This document shows positions 7,860 through 15,831 of a stretch of DNA of 64,000 nt, one piece after another (the first letter of the stretch is position 1; the number at the start of each line of letters is the position of its first letter). Origin of the DNA: DASSQJ01 sp963726295 (lineage in GTDB: Bacteria > Actinomycetota > Actinomycetes > Actinomycetales > Dermatophilaceae); the NCBI GenBank assembly GCA_963726295.1, contig CAVSBW010000004.1, positions 124,001 to 188,000 on the forward strand. The letters are read 5' to 3'. Both the position numbers and the translations under genes were made by a program. The notes below the pieces were generated by a model. The model was not told the DNA's origin. It saw only the letters and a list, made by a program, of their open reading frames with translations, and did no database searches.

Positions 7860-9632
7860 TCACCGTCCGGTCGCCGCGTCGCCGACGTGTGGCGGCCCGT
7901 CGCCGCGCTCGCGGAACGCGGCGACGGCCGTCGGGAGGGTCGGGAACACCATGTCGCGCCCGACTCGCTCGAGGGCCCCGCTCGCCTCGAGCTCGACGCG
8001 CAGGTCCTGCTTGACCCTGGCCAGGCCGAGGACGATCCCGCGGGAGGCGAGGTCCGTGCGGAGGCGGTCGAGGGCGTCGATGCTCGTGAGGTCCACCTCG
8101 ACGTTGGCCTCGGCGTTGACCACGAACCACCGGATGGGAGCCGGTGCCTCCTCGACCGCGAGCATCGCCCGGTGGCGGAAGTCCTCGGCGTTCGCGAAGA
8201 ACAGCGGCGAGTCGTACCTGAACACGACGAGCCCGGGCACCTGCTCGGCCTCCGGGTAGTCGTCGACGTCGTGCATCCCGGCGATGCCGGGGACGAAGCC
8301 CAGGACCGCGTCGTGTCCGCGGGCCACGCGGCGGAGGAGGTCGCCGAGGGAGAGCGCCACCGCGAGGAGCACCCCGTAGAGGGCGCCGAGGAGGAAGACG
8401 CCGAGGGTCGTCGACACGAGCAGGACGAGCTCGCTGCGGCGGAAGCGCGCCACGGCACGGATGCCGACGACGTCGACGAGACGGGTCGCCGCGTAGACGA
8501 CCAGTGCGCCGAGGGCGGCGCGGGGGAACGCCGCGATGACGGGAGCGAGCGTGAGCACGGCGACGACGACGGTCGCGAGGGTGGCGAGTGACGCGAGCTG
8601 GGTGCGGCTGCCCGCGGAGTCCCCGATGGCGGTACGGCTGCCACTGCTGCTCACGGGGAAGCCGGAGAGCAGACCCCCGAGCACGTTGGCTCCACCGAGG
8701 GCGAGGAACTCCTGGTTCGCGTCGAGGTGCTGGCCCCGGCGGGCCGCGAAGGCCCGGGCGGTCACGATGTTGTCCGAGTACGCGACGACGGTCACGCCCA
8801 ACGCCGGGCCCACCATCAGCCCCACCTGGGCGAGGTCGAGCTCCGGGAGCGACGGCCGGGGGATCACGTCGGGGAGCGGGCCGACCGTCTCCACTCCGAC
8901 GTCGGTGAGGTTGAGGAGGGCCACGACCGCAGCGCCGAGGAGGACGGTGACGAGCGCACCCGGGACCCGCGGTGCCAGCCTCCCGAGCAGGAACAGCAGG
9001 CAGACCAGCCCGGCGGCGAGGGCCGTGGTGGGCCAGTGGACCTCGTCGAGCCGGCCCGCGGCGCTCCACAGCTGGGCCGGCAGCGAGTCGCCCTCGACCG
9101 CGATGCCGGTGAGTGCGTCGACCTGGCTGACGATCATCAGCACCGCGACACCGGTGAGGTAGCCGATGAGCACGGGCCGGGAGAGCAGGTCGCCGAGGAA
9201 GCCGAGCCCGAACAGCCATCCGACGACGCAGAGCACGCCGCACACGATCGCCAGCGCGGCGGCGAACGCCATGCGGTTCGCGGCCGTCGACGCGCCGAGT
9301 GCGGCGAGCGCCGTTGCCGTCATCAGGGCCGTCGTCGACTCCGGACCCACCGACAGCTGCCGCGACGTGCCGAGGACCGCATAGGCCAGGGTCGGGCCGA
9401 CGACGGCGACGAGCCCGGTGGCGGGGGGCAGCCCTGCGACCTGGGCGTAGGCCATGACCTGCGGCACGAGGTAGGCGGCGACGGTGACACCCGCGAGCAG
9501 GTCGCCGCGGAGCCAGACCCGCTCGTAGTGGCGCAGCACGGCCAGCCCGGGGAACAGCGTCGCGAGCGTCATCGGCCCGCGCTGGGAGAGGGGGCGGTGC
9601 CGTCCCGTGGTGGCCACGACCGATTCGACCAC
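7860..9632 (-). CDS. SulP family anion transporter with STAS domain
   Basis: A predicted 590-residue transporter with about 10-12 membrane helices and a C-terminal cytoplasmic STAS domain. The SulP N-terminal signature is clear (WLRGDLLAGVTVAAYLVPQVMAYA) and the STAS part ends with VDLTSIDALDRL. SulP proteins carry sulfate, bicarbonate or dicarboxylates; the substrate is not decided here. The GTG at 9632 is the longest start; an ATG at 9572 begins right at the conserved region and may be the true one. It is divergent from recA, and the SOS box sits 27 bp upstream of the GTG. Confidence 0.87.
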   Translation of the reverse strand: MVESVVATTGRHRPLSQRGPMTLATLFPGLAVLRHYERVWLRGDLLAGVTVAAYLVPQVMAYAQVAGLPPATGLVAVVGPTLAYAVLGTSRQLSVGPESTTALMTATALAALGASTAANRMAFAAALAIVCGVLCVVGWLFGLGFLGDLLSRPVLIGYLTGVAVLMIVSQVDALTGIAVEGDSLPAQLWSAAGRLDEVHWPTTALAAGLVCLLFLLGRLAPRVPGALVTVLLGAAVVALLNLTDVGVETVGPLPDVIPRPSLPELDLAQVGLMVGPALGVTVVAYSDNIVTARAFAARRGQHLDANQEFLALGGANVLGGLLSGFPVSSSGSRTAIGDSAGSRTQLASLATLATVVVAVLTLAPVIAAFPRAALGALVVYAATRLVDVVGIRAVARFRRSELVLLVSTTLGVFLLGALYGVLLAVALSLGDLLRRVARGHDAVLGFVPGIAGMHDVDDYPEAEQVPGLVVFRYDSPLFFANAEDFRHRAMLAVEEAPAPIRWFVVNAEANVEVDLTSIDALDRLRTDLASRGIVLGLARVKQDLRVELEASGALERVGRDMVFPTLPTAVAAFRERGDGPPHVGDAATGR

Positions 9633-9658
9633 ATGCGTCGGCGTGTCGTCGCGCGGCG

Positions 9659-9674
9659 TCGAACACGTGTTCGG
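9659..9674 (+). promoter_or_regulatory. SOS box (LexA operator) of recA
   Basis: The 16-mer TCGAACACGTGTTCGG is TCGAAC-N4-GTTCGG, one mismatch from the actinobacterial LexA consensus TCGAAC-N4-GTTCGA. It lies 175 bp before the recA start, in the divergent recA/sulP gap. Confidence 0.85.
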
Positions 9675-9849
9675 CTACTGTCCTCCACAGGTGGTGGTTC
9701 CGGCGGCTCCAGTCCACAGACCCCACGGCGGTCCATGACCGCTGTCGGTGCCCCCGCCTAGCGTCTGACCAGACCTCGCGACGAGACCGACAGCGGGTGC
9801 TGGTCGCCGGTGGACGCGCTCGACACGATGCACGAAGGACAGGTGTGAC

Positions 9850-10944
9850 ATGGCTGGACCCAACGGCGCTCGCGGTGCCGTCCTCAACCCCCCCGCGGCG
9901 AACGGCTCGGGGGACGAGAAGAACAAGGCCATCGCCTCGGTGATGGCCCAGATCGAGAAGGCCCACGGCAAGGGTGCGGTCATGCGCCTCGGGGACGACG
10001 TCCGCCCCCCGATCGCCGTCATCCCCACCGGGTCGATCGCGCTGGACGTCGCGCTCGGTATCGGGGGCCTGCCCCGCGGCCGCGTCGTCGAGATCTACGG
10101 CCCGGAGTCCTCCGGCAAGACGACGGTAGCGCTGCACGCGGTCGCCAACGCGCAGAAGGCCGGCGGCATCGCGGCGTTCATCGACGCCGAGCACGCCCTC
10201 GACCCCGAGTACGCGAAGAACCTCGGTGTCGACACCGACGCCCTCCTCGTGTCGCAGCCCGACACGGGGGAGCAGGCGCTCGAGATCGCCGACATGCTCA
10301 TCCGCTCCGGCGCCCTCGACATCATCGTCATCGACTCCGTGGCGGCGCTGGTGCCCCGTGCCGAGATCGAGGGCGAGATGGGCGACAGCCACGTCGGGCT
10401 CCAGGCCCGGCTGATGTCGCAGGCGCTGCGGAAGATCACCGGCGCCCTCAACACCACCGGCACCACCGCCATCTTCATCAACCAGCTGCGCGAGAAGATC
10501 GGCGTGATGTTCGGGTCGCCCGAGACCACCACCGGCGGCAAGGCGCTGAAGTTCTACGCGTCGGTGCGCCTCGACGTCCGCCGCATCGAGACCCTCAAGG
10601 ACGGCACCGACCCGGTCGGCAACCGCACCCGGTGCAAGGTCGTCAAGAACAAGGTCTCCCCGCCGTTCAAGCAGGCCGAGTTCGACATCCTCTACGGGCA
10701 GGGCATCTCCCGAGAGGGCGGCCTCATCGACATGGGGGTCGACCACGGCTTCGTACGCAAGGCGGGTGCCTGGTACACCTACGACGGCGACCAGCTCGGC
10801 CAGGGCAAGGAGAACGCCCGCCAGTTCCTCAAGGACAACCCCGAGCTCGCCGACGAGATCGAGAAGAAGATCAAGGACAAGCTCGGGATCGGCGTCGTCA
10901 AGCCCGAGGTCGGGGGCGCGCCCGAGGTCCCCGTCGACTTCTGA
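9850..10944 (+). CDS. recA: Recombinase RecA
   Basis: A full-length 364-residue RecA. Walker A GPESSGKT is at 84-91, and the EHALDPEYAKNLGVD, SVAALVPRAEIEGEMGDSHVG and NQLREKIGVMFG regions are intact, covering ATP binding, DNA loop L1 and the L2/oligomer regions. It drives strand exchange and LexA self-cleavage. No intein is present, unlike some mycobacterial recA genes. An N-terminal tail of about 20 Gly/Asn/Pro-rich residues precedes the core. The ATG at 9850 follows GAAGGA. recX follows 5 bp later, as in other actinobacteria. Confidence 0.99.
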   Translation: MAGPNGARGAVLNPPAANGSGDEKNKAIASVMAQIEKAHGKGAVMRLGDDVRPPIAVIPTGSIALDVALGIGGLPRGRVVEIYGPESSGKTTVALHAVANAQKAGGIAAFIDAEHALDPEYAKNLGVDTDALLVSQPDTGEQALEIADMLIRSGALDIIVIDSVAALVPRAEIEGEMGDSHVGLQARLMSQALRKITGALNTTGTTAIFINQLREKIGVMFGSPETTTGGKALKFYASVRLDVRRIETLKDGTDPVGNRTRCKVVKNKVSPPFKQAEFDILYGQGISREGGLIDMGVDHGFVRKAGAWYTYDGDQLGQGKENARQFLKDNPELADEIEKKIKDKLGIGVVKPEVGGAPEVPVDF

Positions 10945-10949
10945 GCCCC

Positions 10950-11528
10950 GTGTCGTTCGCGGACGCCGCGTCCCCGCCGCCCCAGTGGGCGGCGGGGACG
11001 CCGCTGCCCGACCCCGAGGCAGACCCTCGCTCCCGCGGTGACGAGCCGGACCCGCACGACTGGGCCCGGCAGATCGTCCTGCGCCAGCTGACGGCCGCGC
11101 CACGGAGCCGGGCCCAGCTGGAGCAGGCGCTGCGTCGGAAGAACTGCCCCGACGACGTCGCCGCCACGGTTCTCGACCGGATGGAGGAGGTGGGGCTCGT
11201 CGACGACGAGGCCTACGCCGGGATGCTGGTGCGCTCGCAGCAGGCGGGCCGAGGGCTGGCCACCCGGGCCCTGCGGCAGGAGCTGCGGCGCAAGGGTGTC
11301 GACGACGACACCGCGGCCGCGGCCCTCGCCGACGTCGACCCGCACGCCGAGGAGGAGCGGGCCCGCGCCCTGGTCGCGAAGCGGCTGCGGTCGATGCACG
11401 GCCTCGAGCCCCAGGTGCAGACCCGACGGCTCGCCGGAATGCTCGCGCGCAAGGGGTACGACGCCGAGGTCGCGATGCGCGTCGTGCGCGACGCCGTCCG
11501 AGAGGCTCCGGAGCACCGGCGGGACTGA
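10950..11528 (+). CDS. recX: RecA regulatory protein RecX
   Basis: A 192-residue RecX, made of three-helix repeats: RSRAQLEQALRRKN, the second repeat with GLVDDEAYAGMLV and R-GRGLATRALRQELRRKGV, and a final repeat with MLARKGYDAEVAMRVV. RecX binds RecA filaments and limits recombinase activity. The GTG at 10950 is the first in-frame start after the recA stop, 5 bp away. The first 45 residues are a polar, proline-rich extension before the conserved repeats, common in actinobacterial RecX. Confidence 0.93.
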   Translation: MSFADAASPPPQWAAGTPLPDPEADPRSRGDEPDPHDWARQIVLRQLTAAPRSRAQLEQALRRKNCPDDVAATVLDRMEEVGLVDDEAYAGMLVRSQQAGRGLATRALRQELRRKGVDDDTAAAALADVDPHAEEERARALVAKRLRSMHGLEPQVQTRRLAGMLARKGYDAEVAMRVVRDAVREAPEHRRD

Positions 11529-11631
11529 GCAGCCGCCCCACATCGGCCTGTTCGTGAACCGCCGAGAAGGGCAACTGGCCAGTACGTTCAGAGTTCACGC
11601 GGGGACTCGCCCCGCCCTAAGGAGAACACTG

Positions 11632-11775
11632 ATGATCATCCTCGGCATCATCCTCGCCGTGATCGGATGGCTCGCCAGCATCTCGATCCTCCTCTGGATC
11701 GGAGTGGCTCTCGTCATCGTCGGACTCGTCCTAAACTTCGTCCCGATCGGCGGGTCCACCCGCCGTTGGTACTAA
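11632..11775 (+). CDS. Small membrane protein, DUF6131 family
   Basis: A 47-residue protein starting MIILGIILAVIGWLAS with two hydrophobic helices (about 2-18 and 22-38) and a short polar end (GGSTRRWY). The pattern matches DUF6131, small actinobacterial membrane proteins of unknown role. The ATG at 11632 has a good TAAGGAG site 7 nt upstream. It is followed by a strong terminator, so it is probably a one-gene unit. Confidence 0.8.
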   Translation: MIILGIILAVIGWLASISILLWIGVALVIVGLVLNFVPIGGSTRRWY

Positions 11776-11790
11776 CGTCCACGACTCCGA

Positions 11791-11831
11791 CGACGACGGC
11801 GCCGCCCCACCCCGGGGCGGCGCCGTCGTCG
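11791..11831. terminator. Strong bidirectional terminator hairpin
   Basis: A perfect 18-bp stem (11791-11808 with 11814-11831) closes a 5-nt loop, ACCCC. It lies between the convergent DUF6131 and YccF genes, so it can serve both. There is no T-run on either side, as is usual in high-GC actinobacteria. Confidence 0.9.
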
Positions 11832-11840
11832 TGTCCGCCC

Positions 11841-12251
11841 TCAGATCGAGTGCAGCGGCTGCTCACCGGGCGGGAGGCTGTCCCGCGGCACGATCCGCTT
11901 GCCGTAGGGCACGAGCGAGATCGGGATGAGCTTGAGGTTGGCGACGGCGAGCGGGATGCCGATGATCGTCACGGCCTGGGCGATGGCCGTCGCCACGTGC
12001 GCGAGGGCGAGCCACCAGCCGGCCAGCACGATCCACACGATGTTGAGCAGCACCGAGCCGGCGCCGGCGCCCTCCTTCGGGACGACCGCGCGGCCGAACG
12101 GCCAGAGTGCGTAGCCCGCCATCCGGAAGGACGCGACGCCGAGCGGGATGGTGATGATCAACAAGCACAGGACCACCCCCGCCAGGGTGTAGCCCAGCGC
12201 GAGCCAGAGCCCGCCGAAGACGAGCCAGATGATGTTGAGCAGGGTTCGCAC
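11841..12251 (-). CDS. YccF domain membrane protein
   Basis: A 136-residue protein with two copies of the YccF motif: LLNIIWLVFGGLWLALGY near the start and LLNIVWIVLAGWWLALAH in the middle, each followed by a hydrophobic helix and an IT-IGIPL/IIGIPLA segment. YccF proteins are inner-membrane proteins of unknown function. The GTG at 12251 is chosen because GGAGG stands 6 nt upstream and the product starts VRTLLNI as in relatives. The longer frame to 12329 gives an unrelated leader. Confidence 0.88.
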   Translation of the reverse strand: MRTLLNIIWLVFGGLWLALGYTLAGVVLCLLIITIPLGVASFRMAGYALWPFGRAVVPKEGAGAGSVLLNIVWIVLAGWWLALAHVATAIAQAVTIIGIPLAVANLKLIPISLVPYGKRIVPRDSLPPGEQPLHSI

Positions 12252-12370
12252 CGCGACCTCCGTGGACGAGCATTTCGGGACTCCAGCGTGCCACGCCGAC
12301 CGGTCCACGCCGCCGCTGGTCCGAAACACTCCGGTGACACCGACGAGATGACACGGTCACGCTTTTTCCC

Positions 12371-12376
12371 TAGGTT
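12371..12376 (+). promoter_or_regulatory. -10 box of the ATP-grasp operon
   Basis: TAGGTT lies 7 nt before the GTG at 12384 and there is no ribosome site, so the operon mRNA probably starts at or beside the start codon. Confidence 0.55.
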
Positions 12377-12383
12377 CGTGCGG

Positions 12384-14021
12384 GTGAGCGACCCGACGAC
12401 CCAGGAAGGCAGTGGCAGCCTGTTCGAGGGCTACCGCCTCGACCGGGCGTGGGACGAGATGCTCGCCGACGACGAGCACCCACGGACCCCGTACCGGGCC
12501 GTGTTCCACACCCTTCGCGCCATGCAGGCCGCCACGCTGCGGGAGCGCGCGGACATCCTCGCCCGGTCCTACCTCGACCAGGGGGTGACGTTCGACTACG
12601 CGGGGGAGGAGCGCCCCTTCCCGCTCGACGCCGTACCCCGGGTCCTGTCGGCCCACGAGTGGCAGGTGATCGAGTCCGGTGTCGTGCAGCGGGTCACCGC
12701 CCTGGAGTCGTTCCTCGACGACCTCTACTCCCGCGAGGGCGAGATCCCGCGGGCGGTCCACGAGGGCATCGTGCCGTGGCGGCTCATCGCCAGCTCGAAG
12801 CACTACCACCGCGCGGTCACCGGCATCCGGCCCGCGAACGGGGTGCGGGTGCACGTCTCCGGGGTCGACCTCATCAGGGACGAGGTGGGCACCTTCCGTG
12901 TCCTGGAGGACAACGTCCGGGTGCCGTCGGGAGTCAGCTACGTCATCGCCAACCGGCGGGCGATGGCCAACGTCTTCCCCGAGGCGTTCGCGACGATGCG
13001 GATCCGGCCGGTGCACGAGTACCCGCGGATGCTGCTCGCGGCCCTGCGCGCTGCCGCCCCCGACGGCGCGAGCGACCCGACGGTTGTCGTCCTGACACCC
13101 GGCGTCTTCAACTCCGCGTACTTCGAGCACGCCCTCCTCGCCCGGATGATGGGGGTCGAGCTCGTCGAGGGCCGCGACCTCGTCTGCGTCGGCGGCCAGG
13201 TGCGGATGCGCACGACCACCGGTGACCAGCCGGTCGACGTCATCTACCGCCGGGTGGACGACGACTTCATCGACCCGGTGCACTTCCGCGGCGACTCGGT
13301 GCTCGGCGTGGCGGGCCTGACATCGGCGATGCGCGCGGGTCGCGTCACCGTCGCCAACGCCGTCGGCAACGGCGTGGCCGACGACAAGCTGCTCTACAGC
13401 TACCTGCCCGAGCTCATCCGTTTCTACCTCGACGAGGATCCCATCCTCCCCAACGTCGACACCTACCGCTGTGCGGAGGGGTCCGCCCTCCACCACGTCC
13501 TCGGCCACCTGGACGAGATGGTCGTGAAGCCGGTCGACGGCTCGGGCGGCAAGGGCCTGGTCGTGGGGCCGGACGCGGACGGGCCGACCCTCGACCGCCT
13601 CCGGGAGAACCTCACCGCCGATCCCCGGGGGTGGATCGCCCAGCCCGTGGTGCAGCTGTCGACGGTGCCGACCTTCATCGACGGCGTCCTCGCGCCCCGG
13701 CACGTGGACCTGCGGCCGTTCGCCGTCAACGACGGCGAACGCGTGCAGGTGCTGCCGGGTGGGTTGACCCGGGTGGCGCTGCCTGAGGGGCAGCTCGTCG
13801 TCAACTCCAGCCAGGGCGGGGGCTCGAAGGACACCTGGGTCCTGTCCGACAGGCGGGCCGTGGTGCCGGCCCAGTCCAGCGGGCTCGACAACCGGGAGGT
13901 CGTCGTCATGAGCGCCCCGACCGCCTCACACGAGGACAGCATGCGGGCCCAGCAGCAGCAACAGCAGCAGCACGCGCGGCGACGTCGCGCCGCCGGCGGG
14001 GCGGGGGGCCGACGATGCTGA
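12384..14021 (+). CDS. Circularly permuted ATP-grasp protein (DUF404/DUF407)
   Basis: A 545-residue protein of the COG2308 type. Recognisable parts are YRAVFHTLRAM, the ATP-grasp blocks IASSKHYHRAVTGI, RVLEDNVRVPSGVSYV, VDVIYRRVDDDFIDP and VVKPVDGSGGKG (nucleotide loop), and the late SSQGGGSKDTWVL. The family is predicted to form an amide or peptide-type bond with ATP; the substrate is unknown. The GTG at 12384 is preferred because TAGGTT precedes it; an ATG at 12348 would add 12 residues. The C-terminus ends in seven glutamines followed by an Arg/Ala/Gly tail. It overlaps the alpha-E gene by 7 nt and forms an operon with it and a transglutaminase gene. Confidence 0.88.
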   Translation: MSDPTTQEGSGSLFEGYRLDRAWDEMLADDEHPRTPYRAVFHTLRAMQAATLRERADILARSYLDQGVTFDYAGEERPFPLDAVPRVLSAHEWQVIESGVVQRVTALESFLDDLYSREGEIPRAVHEGIVPWRLIASSKHYHRAVTGIRPANGVRVHVSGVDLIRDEVGTFRVLEDNVRVPSGVSYVIANRRAMANVFPEAFATMRIRPVHEYPRMLLAALRAAAPDGASDPTVVVLTPGVFNSAYFEHALLARMMGVELVEGRDLVCVGGQVRMRTTTGDQPVDVIYRRVDDDFIDPVHFRGDSVLGVAGLTSAMRAGRVTVANAVGNGVADDKLLYSYLPELIRFYLDEDPILPNVDTYRCAEGSALHHVLGHLDEMVVKPVDGSGGKGLVVGPDADGPTLDRLRENLTADPRGWIAQPVVQLSTVPTFIDGVLAPRHVDLRPFAVNDGERVQVLPGGLTRVALPEGQLVVNSSQGGGSKDTWVLSDRRAVVPAQSSGLDNREVVVMSAPTASHEDSMRAQQQQQQQHARRRRAAGGAGGRRC

Positions 14022-14941
14022 GCCGCATCGCCGAGTCCCTCTTCTGGATCGGCCGGTACACCGAGCGTGCTGACGGCACCGCCCGGATCATCGACGTGCT
14101 GCGCCTGCAGCTGCTCGAGGATCCCGGCGCCGACGAGGCCGCGGCCTCGCGGACCGTGCTGTCGGTGATCATGGGCCTTCCCTGGGAGGGCGAGGTCGGC
14201 TTCGCCGACGTCGGTACCGCACTCGTCTTCGACCGGTCCAACCCGAGCTCCATCACCGGTGCCTGGTTCTCGGCCCGCGAGAACGCCCGCCGCGCCCGCG
14301 AGACCCTGTCGACCGAGCTGTGGGAGGGCATCAACACGACGTGGCACCGCTGGAACGGGTTCGGCCGGGCCACCGTGACCGAGCGCCACCTGTCCTGGGT
14401 GCGCGAACGTGCGGCGCTCGTCTCCGGCATCGCCGACTCCACGATGAGCCACGACGAGGCATGGGACTTCCTCGTCCTCGGGCGCAGCATCGAGCGCGCC
14501 GACATGACGGCCCGGCTCGTGGCCACCGGCGGGCTGCCGGGCAGCGGCGCCCCCTGGTCCGTGGTGCTGTCGAGCTGCGGTGCCCAGCAGGCCTTCATGC
14601 GCAGCCAGCGCGGGTTGCTCACCGACGACCGGGCCGCGGCCTTCCTCGTCCTCGATCGCGAGTTCCCGCGCTCGGTGCTTTTCTCGCTCACCGAGGCCGA
14701 ACGCCGGCTCACCGCGCTCTCCCCACCGCAGACCGATCGCATCGGCGTCTCGGACGAGGCCCGGCGCCAGCTGGGTCGCATCCGCACCTCGCTGGAGTAC
14801 CGGGCCACGCCGGACGTCATCGCGGACCTGCCCGCGCAGATGCGGCGGGTGCAGTCCGCGGTCACGGCGGCGTCGCGCGCCATCGCCGGCCGGTACTTCC
14901 AGGCAGGGCCACTGCCGACCTGGACGAGGGACGTCGTCTGA
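14015..14941 (+). CDS. Alpha-E domain protein (DUF403)
   Basis: A 308-residue mostly helical protein starting MLSRIAESLFWIGRYTERADGTARI, the alpha-E (COG2307) signature. The SWFSARENARRARETLS-type block and the SIERADMTARL block are also present. It is the fixed genomic partner of the circularly permuted ATP-grasp protein and overlaps its gene by 7 nt. The family has no proven activity; a role as substrate carrier or scaffold has been suggested from gene context. Length is normal. Confidence 0.88.
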   Translation: MLSRIAESLFWIGRYTERADGTARIIDVLRLQLLEDPGADEAAASRTVLSVIMGLPWEGEVGFADVGTALVFDRSNPSSITGAWFSARENARRARETLSTELWEGINTTWHRWNGFGRATVTERHLSWVRERAALVSGIADSTMSHDEAWDFLVLGRSIERADMTARLVATGGLPGSGAPWSVVLSSCGAQQAFMRSQRGLLTDDRAAAFLVLDREFPRSVLFSLTEAERRLTALSPPQTDRIGVSDEARRQLGRIRTSLEYRATPDVIADLPAQMRRVQSAVTAASRAIAGRYFQAGPLPTWTRDVV

Positions 14942-14942
14942 C

Positions 14943-15782
14943 GTGCGCCGCTACCGAATCGTCCACACGACCTCGCTCGCCTACGACGGGCCGGTGCGGG
15001 CCGCCCACAACGAGTTGCGGATGACCCCGCTCAACGAGGCGGGACAGACCACCCTCGAGAACCGCATCCGCATCCGGCCGATGACGTGGAGCCACGTCTA
15101 CCGCGACCACTGGGGCACCCACGTCATGGCCATGGAGTCCCTCTCCGACCACGACCGGCTCGACATCGAGGCCATCTCCACCGTGGAGCGCACAGAGGTG
15201 GAGCCACCCCCGCCGTCCCTGGACTGGGAGGCCGTGCGCGACAGCGCGGTCCAGGACCGCAGCTACGAGTGGCTCATGCTCTCCCCCCGGACCCGGCCCG
15301 GTGCGGGGGTCGCCGAGCTGGCGGCCGAGGTCGGTGGGCTGGACACCCCGCGCGCCGCCGCGGCCGAGGTGTGCCGCCGGGTCCGTCAGGAGATGCGCTA
15401 CGACACCGGCACCACCGAGGTGCAGTCCAGCGGCGAGGACGCCTGGCGCGAGCGTGCCGGCGTCTGCCAGGACTTCGCCCACGTGACCATCGGCGCCCTG
15501 CGCAGCCTCGGGCTCCCCGCGCGCTACGTGTCGGGCTACCTCGTGCCCAAGCGGGACCTCCAGGTCGGCGAGTCGGCGTCAGGGGAGAGCCACGCCTGGG
15601 TCGAGTTCTGGGACGACGGCTGGGTGCCGGTGGACCCCACCAACGGCGTCGACGTGGGTGTCGAGCACGTGGTGGTGGCCCGGGGACGCGACTACGACGA
15701 CGTGCCACCCTTCAAGGGCATCTACTCCGGCCGGGCCACCGCCACGCTCGGCGTCGTGGTCACGGTGACCCGGCTGGCCTGA
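14943..15782 (+). CDS. Transglutaminase-like cysteine protease-fold protein
   Basis: A 279-residue protein with an N-terminal beta region (RYRIVHTTSLAYDGPV) and a transglutaminase core whose triad is visible: Cys175 in GVCQDFAH, His217 in SHAWVEF and Asp231 in VDPTNG. The GTG at 14943 lies one base after the alpha-E stop. COG1305 proteins of this kind are the third member of the ATP-grasp/alpha-E operon and may cleave or transfer the peptide product. No signal peptide is seen, so it acts in the cytoplasm. Confidence 0.88.
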   Translation: MRRYRIVHTTSLAYDGPVRAAHNELRMTPLNEAGQTTLENRIRIRPMTWSHVYRDHWGTHVMAMESLSDHDRLDIEAISTVERTEVEPPPPSLDWEAVRDSAVQDRSYEWLMLSPRTRPGAGVAELAAEVGGLDTPRAAAAEVCRRVRQEMRYDTGTTEVQSSGEDAWRERAGVCQDFAHVTIGALRSLGLPARYVSGYLVPKRDLQVGESASGESHAWVEFWDDGWVPVDPTNGVDVGVEHVVVARGRDYDDVPPFKGIYSGRATATLGVVVTVTRLA

Positions 15783-15831
15783 CCCGGCGGGCACGGGCGC
15801 ACCCGCGGTCGGCCTTACCCTTGTGGGTGCC

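Noticed and set aside
9850..10944. Intein in RecA
   Set aside because: The protein is 364 residues with every core block contiguous.
7735..11598. A 1287-codon open frame on the minus strand crossing sulP, recA and recX
   Set aside because: It is antisense to recA and recX and frame-shadowed by sulP; the translation is Arg/Pro/Gly-rich with no domain. Long antisense frames are expected at this GC content.
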